Origin: Bacillota bacterium
GTDB lineage: Bacteria > Bacillota_A > Clostridia > Christensenellales > Aristaeellaceae
NCBI GenBank assembly: GCA_023421735.1
Contig: JAEZSP010000039.1
Coordinates: 1-61,986 of the forward strand
Direction of reading: 5' to 3'
Length of the DNA: 61,986 bases
Within the stretch, counting starts at the first letter, position 1, and every line of letters begins with the position of its first letter. Shown here in pieces: positions 16,672-25,345 of this stretch. The notes below the pieces were generated by a model. It saw only the letters and a program-made list of their open reading frames with translations, was not told where the DNA came from and made no database searches. The position numbers and the translations under genes are program-made.

Positions 16672-18074
16672 AATGCCACTCCGAAATAATTCTTGGCGTT
16701 TTCAAAACAGATGCCGCGCACGATCTCGCCGAGGGTATCGTAATCGGCGGGATATTCGCCCCTCTCTACCCAGGAACCGATCACATCGCATAAGATGCGC
16801 CGGAAGTACTCGTGACGCGGATAGCTCACAAACGAGCGCGAATCGGTCAACATGCCCACAAACGTCGAAAGAAGCCCGATCGACGCGAGCGTCTCAATCT
16901 GTTCGGTCATGCCCTTTCGCTGATCAAGGAACCACCACGCGCTGCCGAACTGCACCTTTCCGGGCGCATCCGCCGATTGGAAATTGCCCGCCATGGCGGC
17001 AAGTGCGGCGTTTGCGGCGGGGTTCAGGCTATAGAGTATGGTCTTCGGGAGCATACCCGCGCGTGCCTGCGCATCCATGAGCTTTGAAAGCTTCACAGAA
17101 ACCAGTTCGTCGTTGATGGAATCAAAACCCGTGTCCGGGCCATGTTTTTCAAACATCGCAGTGTTGTTGTTCCGCAGCGCGTTCAGGTGGTACTGCTGCG
17201 TCCACCCACGCCGCGCATACATGCCGCCCAGTGCGATCAGAAGCGCCGCCTTGTAATGCTCCGCGCAGTCCGCGCACGGTGCTTCGCCCGCAAGCGCCAT
17301 TTCGAGCGCGCGGTCGGCCTTTCCCACCTCCACATCGGCGTAGGCAATCCGGTCGAGTCCGTGATCAGACACGCGTGCCCCCTGCTCATGGAAGAACTGC
17401 ACCCGCTTCTCAAGCGCAGCGATGACATCGGACGTTTTGTGAATCTCGACGCCCGCAACGCCTGCCAGCTTACCCATGTAATCCGCAAAGCCCGCCTTAT
17501 CCACGTTCACGGCCTTGTCCGGGCGGAACGCGGGCAGCACTTTGGCGGTAAAATCCTTGTCTTCCGCGATCATCCGGTGCCATTCGAGGCTGTCGACGGG
17601 ATCATCGGTCGTGCAGATGAGCTTCACATCGAACTTCTCGATGAGCCGTTTCGCGCGGTACTCTTCCGTCGCCAGAAGCGCATTCGCCCTCTCCCAAATC
17701 TCATCCGCCGTCTTTTCGGAAAGCACAGTCTCGATGCCGAACACGCGCTTCAGCTCCAGATGCGTCCAGTGATACAGCGGATTCCCGATCATGTAAGGCA
17801 TCGCCTTTGCGTACGCCTTGAAGCGCGCATAGTCGTCGACGTCTCCGTGAATCAGGTCGTCCGCAATGCCGTAGGCCGCCATGGCGCGCCACTTGTAATG
17901 GTCGCCCCCCAGCATCAAATGCCCGATGTTGCGAAAGCCGATGTTCTCCGCAATCTCGCGCGGGGAAAGATGGCAATGATAGTCGATGATCGGCATCTTT
18001 TCGGCAAACTCATGATAGAGCTTCTTCGCAGCCGGGGTCGACAAAAGGAAATCCTCGTCCATAAATGGTGTCAT
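16668..18074 (-). CDS. uxaC: Glucuronate isomerase UxaC
   Basis: 468 aa, family length. It starts MTPFMDEDFLLSTPAAKKLY, followed by IIDYHCHLSPREIAENI with the amidohydrolase-type HxH metal ligands, and continues with VKLICTTDDPVDSLEWH and VGMLTDSRSFVSYPRHEYFRRILCD. It converts D-glucuronate to D-fructuronate and D-galacturonate to D-tagaturonate. AGGAGG lies 6 nt before the ATG at 18074. It overlaps both neighbours by 4 bp (GNAT upstream, kdgF-like downstream). UxaB/UxuA and later enzymes are not in the window. Confidence 0.96.
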   Translation of the reverse strand: MTPFMDEDFLLSTPAAKKLYHEFAEKMPIIDYHCHLSPREIAENIGFRNIGHLMLGGDHYKWRAMAAYGIADDLIHGDVDDYARFKAYAKAMPYMIGNPLYHWTHLELKRVFGIETVLSEKTADEIWERANALLATEEYRAKRLIEKFDVKLICTTDDPVDSLEWHRMIAEDKDFTAKVLPAFRPDKAVNVDKAGFADYMGKLAGVAGVEIHKTSDVIAALEKRVQFFHEQGARVSDHGLDRIAYADVEVGKADRALEMALAGEAPCADCAEHYKAALLIALGGMYARRGWTQQYHLNALRNNNTAMFEKHGPDTGFDSINDELVSVKLSKLMDAQARAGMLPKTILYSLNPAANAALAAMAGNFQSADAPGKVQFGSAWWFLDQRKGMTEQIETLASIGLLSTFVGMLTDSRSFVSYPRHEYFRRILCDVIGSWVERGEYPADYDTLGEIVRGICFENAKNYFGVAL

Positions 18075-18898
18075 ATCGCGCCTCCTAACAGCCGTTTTTC
18101 CATTTCAAATTCGCTTGAAACGATCTCACATGCGTCCATGTCCAAACATGGGCGCGCCGCAGCGTCAAACGCGAGCGTAAACGCATCAAAACCCAAATCG
18201 TGCGCAAGCGCCGCACATCCGGCGCGCGCCTCCTCCTCGGAAAACGTCCCCCACGCGAGCGCATGCGGTGTTTTCCCCGCAAACCATCGGAGGGCGACAT
18301 ACCCGCCCGGCACGTGCGCGCGTGCTACCTGCGCATCACTGCCTTCCGCCGGATGCTCGATAAGCTCCCACATGTGGCGGGACGCAGTCTGATGAAAGCC
18401 CAGCACAAACCGCTCCTCGCGTACCACGCATTCGGGAATCCGGTCGATCCGTTCGACCGGCGCGCCGATCCCAGTTTTGCTATTTGCATAGACGATTTCC
18501 CGCGCACGCCGATAACCGAGCTTTTCGTAGAACGCATCGGCACCCGTTTCCAGCTCAGGGATCAGCGTCACCCGCGCACAGCCGCGCCTTCGCGCCTCCG
18601 CCTCCCCATCCGACATCATCCGGCGTCCAATGCCATGGCGTTGCAGCTCTTTTTTGATCTGTAACACGCCCAGATAAAATGTTTTCCCGTTGGGTTCGTC
18701 CGATTCAACCCACTCGGCATGGCCTGCAGGTTCACCGTCCAGAAAGGCGACCTGTATATAAAACCCGCGCGCAAGCCGCCGATCCGTCCAGCGGCGGCAT
18801 GATTCCGGCTCGCCCCACGGGCCTTCCTCGCCTGTCTCAACCGCAACGATCGCCGGAATATCCGCCAGCGTTGCTGTCCTAATCTCAACCACTTGCAT
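18071..18898 (-). CDS. GNAT family acetyltransferase, probably tandem-domain
   Basis: 275 aa from the ATG at 18898, chosen for GAGGAG just upstream. The N-terminal half (2-150) is a clear GNAT domain: EIRTATLADIPAIVAVE, then LGVLQIKKELQRHGIGRRMM (acetyl-CoA loop) and LETGADAFYEKLGYRR. The C-terminal half (about 165-275) has no acetyl-CoA motif but resembles a degenerate second domain (GGYVALRWFAGKTPHALAWG). Substrate unknown. It is the first gene of a three-gene operon with uxaC and the KdgF-like cupin, each joined by ATGA overlaps; acetylation of a sugar or uronate derivative is possible but unproven. Confidence 0.82.
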   Translation of the reverse strand: MQVVEIRTATLADIPAIVAVETGEEGPWGEPESCRRWTDRRLARGFYIQVAFLDGEPAGHAEWVESDEPNGKTFYLGVLQIKKELQRHGIGRRMMSDGEAEARRRGCARVTLIPELETGADAFYEKLGYRRAREIVYANSKTGIGAPVERIDRIPECVVREERFVLGFHQTASRHMWELIEHPAEGSDAQVARAHVPGGYVALRWFAGKTPHALAWGTFSEEEARAGCAALAHDLGFDAFTLAFDAAARPCLDMDACEIVSSEFEMEKRLLGGAI

Positions 18899-18932
18899 CT
18901 TCTCCTCGGCGCGCATCGTCCGACATCGTGAA

Positions 18933-18977
18933 ATCGCGCGCACCCGTCGGCCTACGCCGGACGCGGCCGCGCGCGAT
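18933..18977 (-). terminator. Hairpin after rnfB
   Basis: ATCGCGCGC (18933-18941) pairs with GCGCGCGAT (18969-18977), with further pairing inside the loop. It lies after the rnfB stop and before the next minus-strand gene, but only a short T-run follows, so it may be a weak terminator. Confidence 0.45.
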
Positions 18978-18991
18978 CCCTGTTGTCTTTC

Positions 18992-20002
18992 TTATTTCTT
19001 CTTTTTGCCGTAAGCCCCGCCCGGCAGCATTTCGATGCAGTTTTCCGGACAGGCCGACTCGCACGCGCCGCAACCGACGCAGTTCCATTCGATCACGGAG
19101 TGCTTCTCACCCGGATCACCGGCGATGGCCGAGAACTGGCAAACCTTCTTGCATTCCCCGCAGCCCGTACACGCGGGATAGTGGATGATGGCGTGCTTCC
19201 TGAGCGCCTCGTTTGCTTCGAGTGAGCCTGTCGGACAGCCGTCCGCGCACTGCATGCAGCCCACGCACTTTTCATAATCGATCACGGGGAGGTCGTTGAC
19301 CATCGTGATGGCGCCGAACTTACAGGTTCTGGCGCACTTTCCACAGCCGATACAGCCCGCAGTGCAGTTATCGCGCACCACCTTGCCGCGCTGCATGGCC
19401 GAACATGCGCGCACGACGGCATGCTTTTCGGGCACCATCTGGATAACCCCGCGCGGACAGGTCGTGATGCACGCGCCGCAGGCGACGCACTTCGCCGGAT
19501 CGACCGCGACAAGCCTTCCGTCGAGCACCTTAAGGGCGTCAAATTTGCAGGCGGCAACGCAGTCGCCATAGCCCAGGCATGCATACTGGCACGCCTTGTC
19601 GCCCATGCCCGCAACGTTCGCCGCGCGGCACGTCTTGATTCCCTCATATTCAAACCGGATCTTGCAGTTTTCAAGGCTGCCGTTGCAGCGCACAAACGCG
19701 ACCTTTCGATCCTTCGGCACGTCGTCCTTGCCCATAATTTCGGCAATGCGCGATGCGCCCTTGGGACCCGCCACGCCGCAGAGCGAAATGTCGGCCTTTC
19801 CCTCGGCCACAGCCTGCGCGTAGGCATCGCAGCCCGCGTATCCGCAGCCGCCGCAGTTCGCCCCGGGAAGCGCCTCGCGCACAAGCGCCTTGCGCGGATC
19901 CTCCTTGACGGCGAAGATCCTGCTCACCACCGCGAGCAGGGCGCCGAAGAGGAGGCCCATGGCCCCAATCAGTCCGGCGGCGAGCAGAATGGATTTTACC
20001 AC
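18992..20002 (-). CDS. rnfB: Rnf complex subunit RnfB (electron-input ferredoxin-type subunit)
   Basis: 336 aa. One N-terminal membrane anchor (4-28), then the Fe-S domain LPGANCGGCGYAGCDAYAQAV, and six or so [4Fe-4S] ferredoxin motifs through the C-terminus (for example CVACGACITTCPRG, CIGCGKCARTCKFG, CVGCMQCADGCPTG, CTGCGECKKVCQFS, CVGCGACESACPEN). This longer, multi-cluster form is typical of Clostridia. RnfB takes electrons from reduced ferredoxin at the cytoplasmic face. Start is a GTG with GGAGG 8 nt upstream. It ends the rnfCDGEAB operon. Confidence 0.96.
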   Translation of the reverse strand: MVKSILLAAGLIGAMGLLFGALLAVVSRIFAVKEDPRKALVREALPGANCGGCGYAGCDAYAQAVAEGKADISLCGVAGPKGASRIAEIMGKDDVPKDRKVAFVRCNGSLENCKIRFEYEGIKTCRAANVAGMGDKACQYACLGYGDCVAACKFDALKVLDGRLVAVDPAKCVACGACITTCPRGVIQMVPEKHAVVRACSAMQRGKVVRDNCTAGCIGCGKCARTCKFGAITMVNDLPVIDYEKCVGCMQCADGCPTGSLEANEALRKHAIIHYPACTGCGECKKVCQFSAIAGDPGEKHSVIEWNCVGCGACESACPENCIEMLPGGAYGKKKK

Positions 20003-20015
20003 GATTGTATCCTCC

Positions 20016-20585
20016 CTAAATCAGCCCGGCGAAGCCGGAAAATGCGACAGCCATCAGGCCCGCCGAGATGAGCGCGCCGGGGAACCCCTGCATCCACTTG
20101 GGCATGTCGGAAAGTTCCATCCGCTCGCGGATGCCGGCGAACAAAACGATCGCGAGCATGAATCCGGCGGAGGCGGCAAGGCCGTTCACCGCGGACTCGA
20201 CGAGGTTGTATCCTTCGTCCACGTTCATGATCGTCGCGGCCAGCACGGCGCAGTTGGTCGTAATCAGCGGCAGGTACACGCCAAGCGCCTGATATAGCGC
20301 GGGGCTGATCTTTTTGAGAACCATCTCAACCAGCTGCACGAGCACCGCGATGACGAGAATAAACGCGATCGTCTGCATGTACTCGAGCCCAAAAGACACC
20401 AGCATCTTCCGGACAAAATAGGTAACGACCGACGCGACCGTGATGACGAAGATGACCGCCATGCCCATGCCGAACGCCGTTTCCACCTTCTTCGAAACGC
20501 CGAGGAAGGGGCAGATGCCGTAAAAGCGGTTCAGAACAAAGTTATTGACGAGCAGAGAGCCGACAAAGATCAATAAAAGGTTCAT
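20016..20585 (-). CDS. rnfA: Rnf complex membrane subunit RnfA
   Basis: 189 aa with six membrane helices. It begins LLLIFVGSLLVNNFVLNRF and has the conserved FLGVSKK after the first helix. With RnfE it forms the inverted-topology pair around a membrane [2Fe-2S] centre. AAGGAGG lies upstream; the ATG overlaps the rnfE TGA. Confidence 0.96.
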   Translation of the reverse strand: MNLLLIFVGSLLVNNFVLNRFYGICPFLGVSKKVETAFGMGMAVIFVITVASVVTYFVRKMLVSFGLEYMQTIAFILVIAVLVQLVEMVLKKISPALYQALGVYLPLITTNCAVLAATIMNVDEGYNLVESAVNGLAASAGFMLAIVLFAGIRERMELSDMPKWMQGFPGALISAGLMAVAFSGFAGLI

Positions 20586-21193
20586 TGCGCGGCCTCCTTT
20601 CGCTTCGAGAGCGCGTAGACAACTGCGAGCAGCAGACCCAGCAGCACGAACCCGCCCGCCGGAGACGTCGCAAACAGCATAGGTTCATAGCCTGTGGGCA
20701 TGATCTGCGCGCCAAAGACGGTGCCTTTGCCGATCAACTCACGCACAATCGCCAGAAGCGTGATCGCAAACGTGAAGCCCAGCCCCATGCCAAGCCCGTC
20801 CACCGCGCTCTTGAGCGGGGGATTTACAAACGCAAATGCCTCCGCGCGCGCAAAGATGATGCAGTTGACGACGATCAGCGAGATAAACACGCCCAGCGTC
20901 TTGTACAGCGAGGGAAAGTATGCGTGCATGACCATCTCCACAATCGAAACGAACGTCGCAATGATGATGATGAACGCCGGGATCCGGATCTTATCCGGAA
21001 TCGCCTTTCTGAGAAGCGAGATCACCAGGTTCGAGCACACGAGCACGAATGTGGTCGCAATGCCCATGCCAATGCCGTTTGACGCCTGATAAGTGATCGC
21101 AAGCGTCGGGCACATGCCCAGAACCAACCGGAAGGTGGGGTTCTCGTCAAATATGCCGTTGAGAAGGATGCCCTTCAATTCTTTACCGTTCAT
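20582..21193 (-). CDS. rnfE: Rnf complex membrane subunit RnfE
   Basis: 203 aa, six membrane helices. ILLNGIFDENPTFRLVLGMCPTLA at the start is diagnostic of RnfE/NqrD, as are IPAFIIIIATFVSIVEM and VVNCIIFARAEAFA. It is homologous to RnfA in inverted orientation and completes the electron path across the membrane. It overlaps rnfG and rnfA by 4 bp each. Confidence 0.96.
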   Translation of the reverse strand: MNGKELKGILLNGIFDENPTFRLVLGMCPTLAITYQASNGIGMGIATTFVLVCSNLVISLLRKAIPDKIRIPAFIIIIATFVSIVEMVMHAYFPSLYKTLGVFISLIVVNCIIFARAEAFAFVNPPLKSAVDGLGMGLGFTFAITLLAIVRELIGKGTVFGAQIMPTGYEPMLFATSPAGGFVLLGLLLAVVYALSKRKEAAQ

Positions 21194-21795
21194 TGCGCGC
21201 TCACCTCCTGATTCAGGAAATTCGCCGCGAAGTGCCGGAGCGCCTCGGCAGCGCCGTTTTTCACCGCGTTCGAAGAATACGTCGCGCCCGTCATGCCGTC
21301 GACGCCCTCGATTGCCGTACCTGCAATGTCCGAAGACGCGCCTTCGTTCGCCGTTGCGCCCGCGCCGTCGGATTCATATGCGGCGTTCAGCCCGACAAAG
21401 GACGCGAGGAAGGGTTTTTCGTCCGCCGAACCAAGGCCCTTGGTTTCCTTATGATTTGTGACGTTTACGCCGGTGATGGCGCCGGAGGCGTCGATGCCCA
21501 AGGACATCGAAACCATGCCCGCAAAGCCCTTGGACTTGAGCTCGTACACGTAGCCCATAATCTGATCGCCGTCATAGCCCGCGTACACGCCAATGATGTC
21601 GGGATAATCCGTCAGATCCGTATCGACCTGTTTGAATTCATATTCGCCCAGGACCGACTGGCGCGCCGCATTGACGATTGCGCGTTCGTTCTCCGCAATG
21701 GTATCCTTCGTCAGGGCATTCACCATTGCGAGCAGCAGCGCGGAAGCCAGCGCGAACACCATCAGCCTGATCGCGAGTTTCGCTGTGTCACGCAT
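21190..21795 (-). CDS. rnfG: Rnf complex flavoprotein subunit RnfG
   Basis: 201 aa. One N-terminal membrane helix (9-28), then an extracytoplasmic FMN-binding domain. DGMTGATYSSNAV contains the TGAT(Y)S motif whose threonine carries covalent FMN through a phosphoester bond, attached by the flavin transferase ApbE (not in the window). Overlaps rnfD by 8 bp. Confidence 0.96.
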   Translation of the reverse strand: MRDTAKLAIRLMVFALASALLLAMVNALTKDTIAENERAIVNAARQSVLGEYEFKQVDTDLTDYPDIIGVYAGYDGDQIMGYVYELKSKGFAGMVSMSLGIDASGAITGVNVTNHKETKGLGSADEKPFLASFVGLNAAYESDGAGATANEGASSDIAGTAIEGVDGMTGATYSSNAVKNGAAEALRHFAANFLNQEVSAQ

Positions 21796-22735
21796 TCTTC
21801 TTGCCTCCCCCGTACACTTTCGGCTTTGTGAACTGATCGATCAGCGGCACAAACAGGTTCATAAACAGGATCGAATAGCTCACGCCCTCCGCCATGGACG
21901 AGAAGTACCGAATGGCAAACGCCACCAGGCCGCAGCCCACGCCGAAGATCAACTTGCCGACCCAGGTAATGGGCGAGGTCGCATAATCGGTCGCCATGAA
22001 AATGGCGCCCAGCAGAAGTCCGCCCGAAAGGAGCTGGTAAACGCCCGCGTCCACGCTTCCCACCAGCGCACCGGAAGTGATCCACGAAAGCGCGAATACC
22101 GTTCCGATCATCGCCACGGGGATGTGCCAGGTGATGACCTTGCGCGCCACGAGGTACAACCCGCCCACCAACAGCGCGAGCTTGCTCACCTCGCCGATGC
22201 AGCCCGGTGCCTGACCGATGAACAACTGCCAAAGGTCATACTGCTGCACGAGCGGCGTCGCGGTCGCAACCGCGTCCACGCCGCGCACGGCCACGTTGAG
22301 CGCAGAACCCGACATGTAAGAAAGCCAGGATGTCATGAGGATCGCGCGCCCGGCAAGCGCCGGGTTCACAAAGTTGTGCCCCAATCCCCCAAAGATCATC
22401 TTGACAAGCAGGATCGCAACCGCCGAGCCGACGACAGGCATCCAGTAGGGAACCGACGAAGGCAGGTTGTACGCGAGCAGCATGCCCGTTACAATCGCGC
22501 TCAGATCCCAGATCGTCTGCGCCTTGCGGGTGATGTAGTTGTACAAAAACTCGGTCGCAACCGCAGTCACGCAGGAAATCAGTATAATCATTGCAGCGCG
22601 GTATCCGAAATAGAAGATACCGAACCCGCCCGCCGGGATCAGCGCCACCGCGACGTGCGCCATGATCGACTGCGTGGTGCGCGCGCTGCGCACATGGGGC
22701 GAAGACGTCACCCGCAGCATTTTCACATTCTCCAT
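21788..22735 (-). CDS. rnfD: Rnf complex membrane subunit RnfD
   Basis: 315 aa with about nine or ten membrane helices. It starts VTSSPHVRSARTTQSIM, typical of RnfD/NqrB, with NFVNPALAGRAI and a covalent FMN site region VDAVATATPL. It is part of the ion-translocating core. The complex couples ferredoxin oxidation and NAD+ reduction to Na+ or H+ export. The ATG lies 9 bp after rnfC. Confidence 0.95.
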   Translation of the reverse strand: MENVKMLRVTSSPHVRSARTTQSIMAHVAVALIPAGGFGIFYFGYRAAMIILISCVTAVATEFLYNYITRKAQTIWDLSAIVTGMLLAYNLPSSVPYWMPVVGSAVAILLVKMIFGGLGHNFVNPALAGRAILMTSWLSYMSGSALNVAVRGVDAVATATPLVQQYDLWQLFIGQAPGCIGEVSKLALLVGGLYLVARKVITWHIPVAMIGTVFALSWITSGALVGSVDAGVYQLLSGGLLLGAIFMATDYATSPITWVGKLIFGVGCGLVAFAIRYFSSMAEGVSYSILFMNLFVPLIDQFTKPKVYGGGKKNA

Positions 22736-22744
22736 TGTGTCATC

Positions 22745-24061
22745 TCACTTTCTCGGCAGCGCGCGCTTGGTCACACGGATCATCTGGACAAGGGGCAGCT
22801 TCGCGGGACACGCGAACGAGCACGAGCCGCACTCGATGCAGTCGAGCACGCGGTAGTCATCCCGCGCCTTCTCGAACATCCCCTTGCGCGCAAGCGCATA
22901 AAAATCGAGGGGCAACAGCCCGATGGGGCAGGAACGCACGCAGGTTCCGCAGCGAATGCAGTTGCCCGGCGCGTCCGAATAGCCCGCCTCATCCTTCATC
23001 ACGAGGATGCCGCCTGACGCCTTCATGGTGGGCGTATTGAGGCTCGAAACGCTCATGCCCATCATGGGTCCGCCCATGATCACCTTATTCGCGCCCGCGT
23101 TGACCCCACCGCACTGCTCAATCACGCTCTCGATGGCGGTACCCACGCGCACGCGCAGGTTTTTCGGGTTTGCAACCTCGCCCGCGACGGTGATCACGCG
23201 CTCGGTGATCGGCTTTCCAAGCCGTATGGCGTCCGAAAGCGCCGCGGCGGTCGATGCATTCATGACCACGCAGCCGGCATCCATCGGCAGCTTCCCGGAA
23301 GGCACCTGCCGCCCGGTGATCGCCTCGATGAGCTGTTTCTCGCCGCCCTGCGGGTATTTAACCTTGAGGGGACAAACCTCAATCCCCCGACCCGCCACCG
23401 CCTTCGAAATCGACTCGATGGCATCCGGCTTGTTTTTTTCAATGCCGATGCGAAGCACCTTCGCCGAAACGATGTGCGCGGCGATCAGCATGCCGTCCAC
23501 AATCTTCTCCGGATGGTCGAGCATCATCCTGTGGTCGCTCGTGAGATAGGGCTCGCACTCCGCGCCGTTGATGATGAGATAGTCGATCTTCTTGTCCGGG
23601 GGCGGAGATAACTTGACGTGCACAGGGAAGGCCGCACCGCCAAGACCCACCATGCCGGCCGCCCGCACGGCCTTGAGAAGCTCGTCCTTGGGCGCAAGGA
23701 AGGGGTCGTCGAACTTTTTCAGCGAATCGTCCGGCGTATCCAGCCCATCGTTATCGATGATGACGCAGTCCACCCGCGCGCCGGCCGCACCGGTTCTCTC
23801 CTGCACACCCTTGACGACGCCTGATACGGACGCATGCACGGGTGCCGAGACAAAGCCCGTTGCATCGCCGACCATCTGACCCATTTTCACGCGATCGCCC
23901 GCCTTGACGACGGGCTTGCACGGCGCGCCTACGTGCTGCGAAAGCGCGATTGCGACCGTCGCCGGCGGTGCCGCATCGACGACAGCCAAAGGCCCGGTGA
24001 CGCTTTTTCCGCCCTTTCCTTCGTGCGGGTGCACACCGCGCCTGAACGTATATACCTTCAT
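22745..24061 (-). CDS. rnfC: Rnf complex NADH-site subunit RnfC
   Basis: 438 aa from the ATG at 24061, preceded by GGAGTGG; an upstream extension lacks a ribosome site. It opens VYTFRRGVHPHEGKGGKS, carries the nuoF-like NAD/FMN domain (LGGAAFPVHVKL, IINGAECEPYL) and two C-terminal [4Fe-4S] sites, CIRCGTCVRSCP and CIECGSCSFACP. It is the soluble subunit that reduces NAD+. It is first in the operon, behind a strong promoter. Confidence 0.96.
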   Translation of the reverse strand: MKVYTFRRGVHPHEGKGGKSVTGPLAVVDAAPPATVAIALSQHVGAPCKPVVKAGDRVKMGQMVGDATGFVSAPVHASVSGVVKGVQERTGAAGARVDCVIIDNDGLDTPDDSLKKFDDPFLAPKDELLKAVRAAGMVGLGGAAFPVHVKLSPPPDKKIDYLIINGAECEPYLTSDHRMMLDHPEKIVDGMLIAAHIVSAKVLRIGIEKNKPDAIESISKAVAGRGIEVCPLKVKYPQGGEKQLIEAITGRQVPSGKLPMDAGCVVMNASTAAALSDAIRLGKPITERVITVAGEVANPKNLRVRVGTAIESVIEQCGGVNAGANKVIMGGPMMGMSVSSLNTPTMKASGGILVMKDEAGYSDAPGNCIRCGTCVRSCPIGLLPLDFYALARKGMFEKARDDYRVLDCIECGSCSFACPAKLPLVQMIRVTKRALPRK

Positions 24062-24101
24062 TTGTTCTACCACTCCATTCGGATTTCCAGCCACGCCAAA
24101 G

Positions 24102-24130
24102 ATTATATCATATATAGTGTGTGATTTCAA
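24102..24130 (-). promoter_or_regulatory. Promoter of the rnfCDGEAB operon
   Basis: Minus strand: TTGAAA (24130-24125), 17-nt spacer, TATAAT (24107-24102), about 40 bp before the rnfC ATG. The spacer is A+T-rich (TATATATG). Confidence 0.82.
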
Positions 24131-24207
24131 CAGCCGCAAAAGCTCCCCGTACAGGGAAATGGCGGAATTATTGCACACATTGTGGCATTAAATTTCCTGA
24201 TAACGGC

Positions 24208-24250
24208 AAAAAATCGCCGCCGCGCAAAGCACGTGCGAATGCGCGGCGGC
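24208..24250 (-). terminator. Intrinsic terminator after the GH172 gene
   Basis: Minus strand: an 11-bp G+C-rich stem (GCCGCCGCGCA / TGCGCGGCGGC), 13-nt loop, then GATTTTTTG. It separates the glycosidase operon from the rnf promoter. Confidence 0.88.
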
Positions 24251-24265
24251 AGATGGTCAATCATG

Positions 24266-25333
24266 TCAGATGACCTCTAACGTGTCCTTGTCCGGGAGTT
24301 TGGGGAACGGCTTTGCCGGGAGCGTCTGATACCAGAACGCGACTGACGCGATGTCGTCCTGAAGCGGCAGATATCGACCGCCTTCGCGCCAGCCCAATGC
24401 CTGAATGGTAACCTTCAGCTTCTTTTCAAACCGCACAGGATCGGTGATGTGGAAGCGGTACAGCCCAAAGCGCGTCTGGCTGGCATAATGGCCCGTGGGC
24501 GCGATGACCTGCGCAAGCCCCGAATAGGGCGTGGAAAAGGTCACATAGTGGTCGCGTGCAACGGGATCTGTGAAATCGTAGGAACCGCAAAAATAATCCT
24601 CCGTGCCGGTGCCGCAGATGGTCGGGAATGCCGCGTCGTCGTCCATGAAGAACTTGATCTCGCCCTCGCCCCACCAGCCTTTGTTGTTCACACCCCATGC
24701 AAGGTATGTGCCGACGAAATGGCCTTCGCCCTCCACGCCGTCGAGGATCACGTAGTCCTCCTTGTAGGGAAGCGGATTTGCGCGGCGGAACTGCGCGTGG
24801 AAATATGCGGCGTTGTCCGGCACTGCCTCGAGGGAGTAATCGATTTGGTAATACATGGTCACCGGATCTTCAGCCCGATTTTCGAGGGTGATGCGGCAGT
24901 TTTTCCGGAAGGGCATCTGCCAGTAGCAGTTGAAGGCGCTGCCGGGATTGACACACACGGGCAAGGCGTTGATCTGCGCGTATTCATTCCAGCCCATGCA
25001 GAAGAAATCACCCACCGGACACTCGACCGACGGGTTCTCCGCGCCGTCCCAGTAGAAGCGGACGATGGTGTTGCGCCAGCGGCCCGTCGGCGTCAGCCAG
25101 ATGTGGTTAATGACACCCGAACCGGCAATGTCCGCGATGGCGTACACCTCTCCGGGCTGCAGAACCTTGTAGGGGTTCACCTTCCAGCCGATGCCCAAAT
25201 CACGCGCGGCGCGTTTTGCGGAACCCTCCTCGAGTGGGCACATGCCGCCCCTGCCAGGCGCGCCCGTTTCGTTTTCAGGCGAGATGGAGCGGGTCTTTGC
25301 CTTCTTGATCGCGCTGAGATTCGAAAGATCCAT
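24266..25333 (-). CDS. GH172 (DUF2961) family glycoside hydrolase
   Basis: 355 aa, no signal peptide, so intracellular. It matches DUF2961/GH172: GAPGRGGMCPLEEGSAKRA start, ADIAGSGVINHIWLT, PVGDFFCMGWNE, YYQIDYSLE, WWGEGEIKFFMDDD (acidic residues of the active site) and GTGTEDYFCGSYDF. GH172 enzymes act on alpha-D-fructofuranosides or D-arabinofuranosides, often via hexamers or trimers of this double jelly-roll. AAGGAGG precedes the ATG; it lies 12 bp after the GH127 gene. Together they point to processing of furanoside side chains imported as small oligosaccharides. Confidence 0.88.
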   Translation of the reverse strand: MDLSNLSAIKKAKTRSISPENETGAPGRGGMCPLEEGSAKRAARDLGIGWKVNPYKVLQPGEVYAIADIAGSGVINHIWLTPTGRWRNTIVRFYWDGAENPSVECPVGDFFCMGWNEYAQINALPVCVNPGSAFNCYWQMPFRKNCRITLENRAEDPVTMYYQIDYSLEAVPDNAAYFHAQFRRANPLPYKEDYVILDGVEGEGHFVGTYLAWGVNNKGWWGEGEIKFFMDDDAAFPTICGTGTEDYFCGSYDFTDPVARDHYVTFSTPYSGLAQVIAPTGHYASQTRFGLYRFHITDPVRFEKKLKVTIQALGWREGGRYLPLQDDIASVAFWYQTLPAKPFPKLPDKDTLEVI

Positions 25334-25345
25334 GCGTATTCCTCC

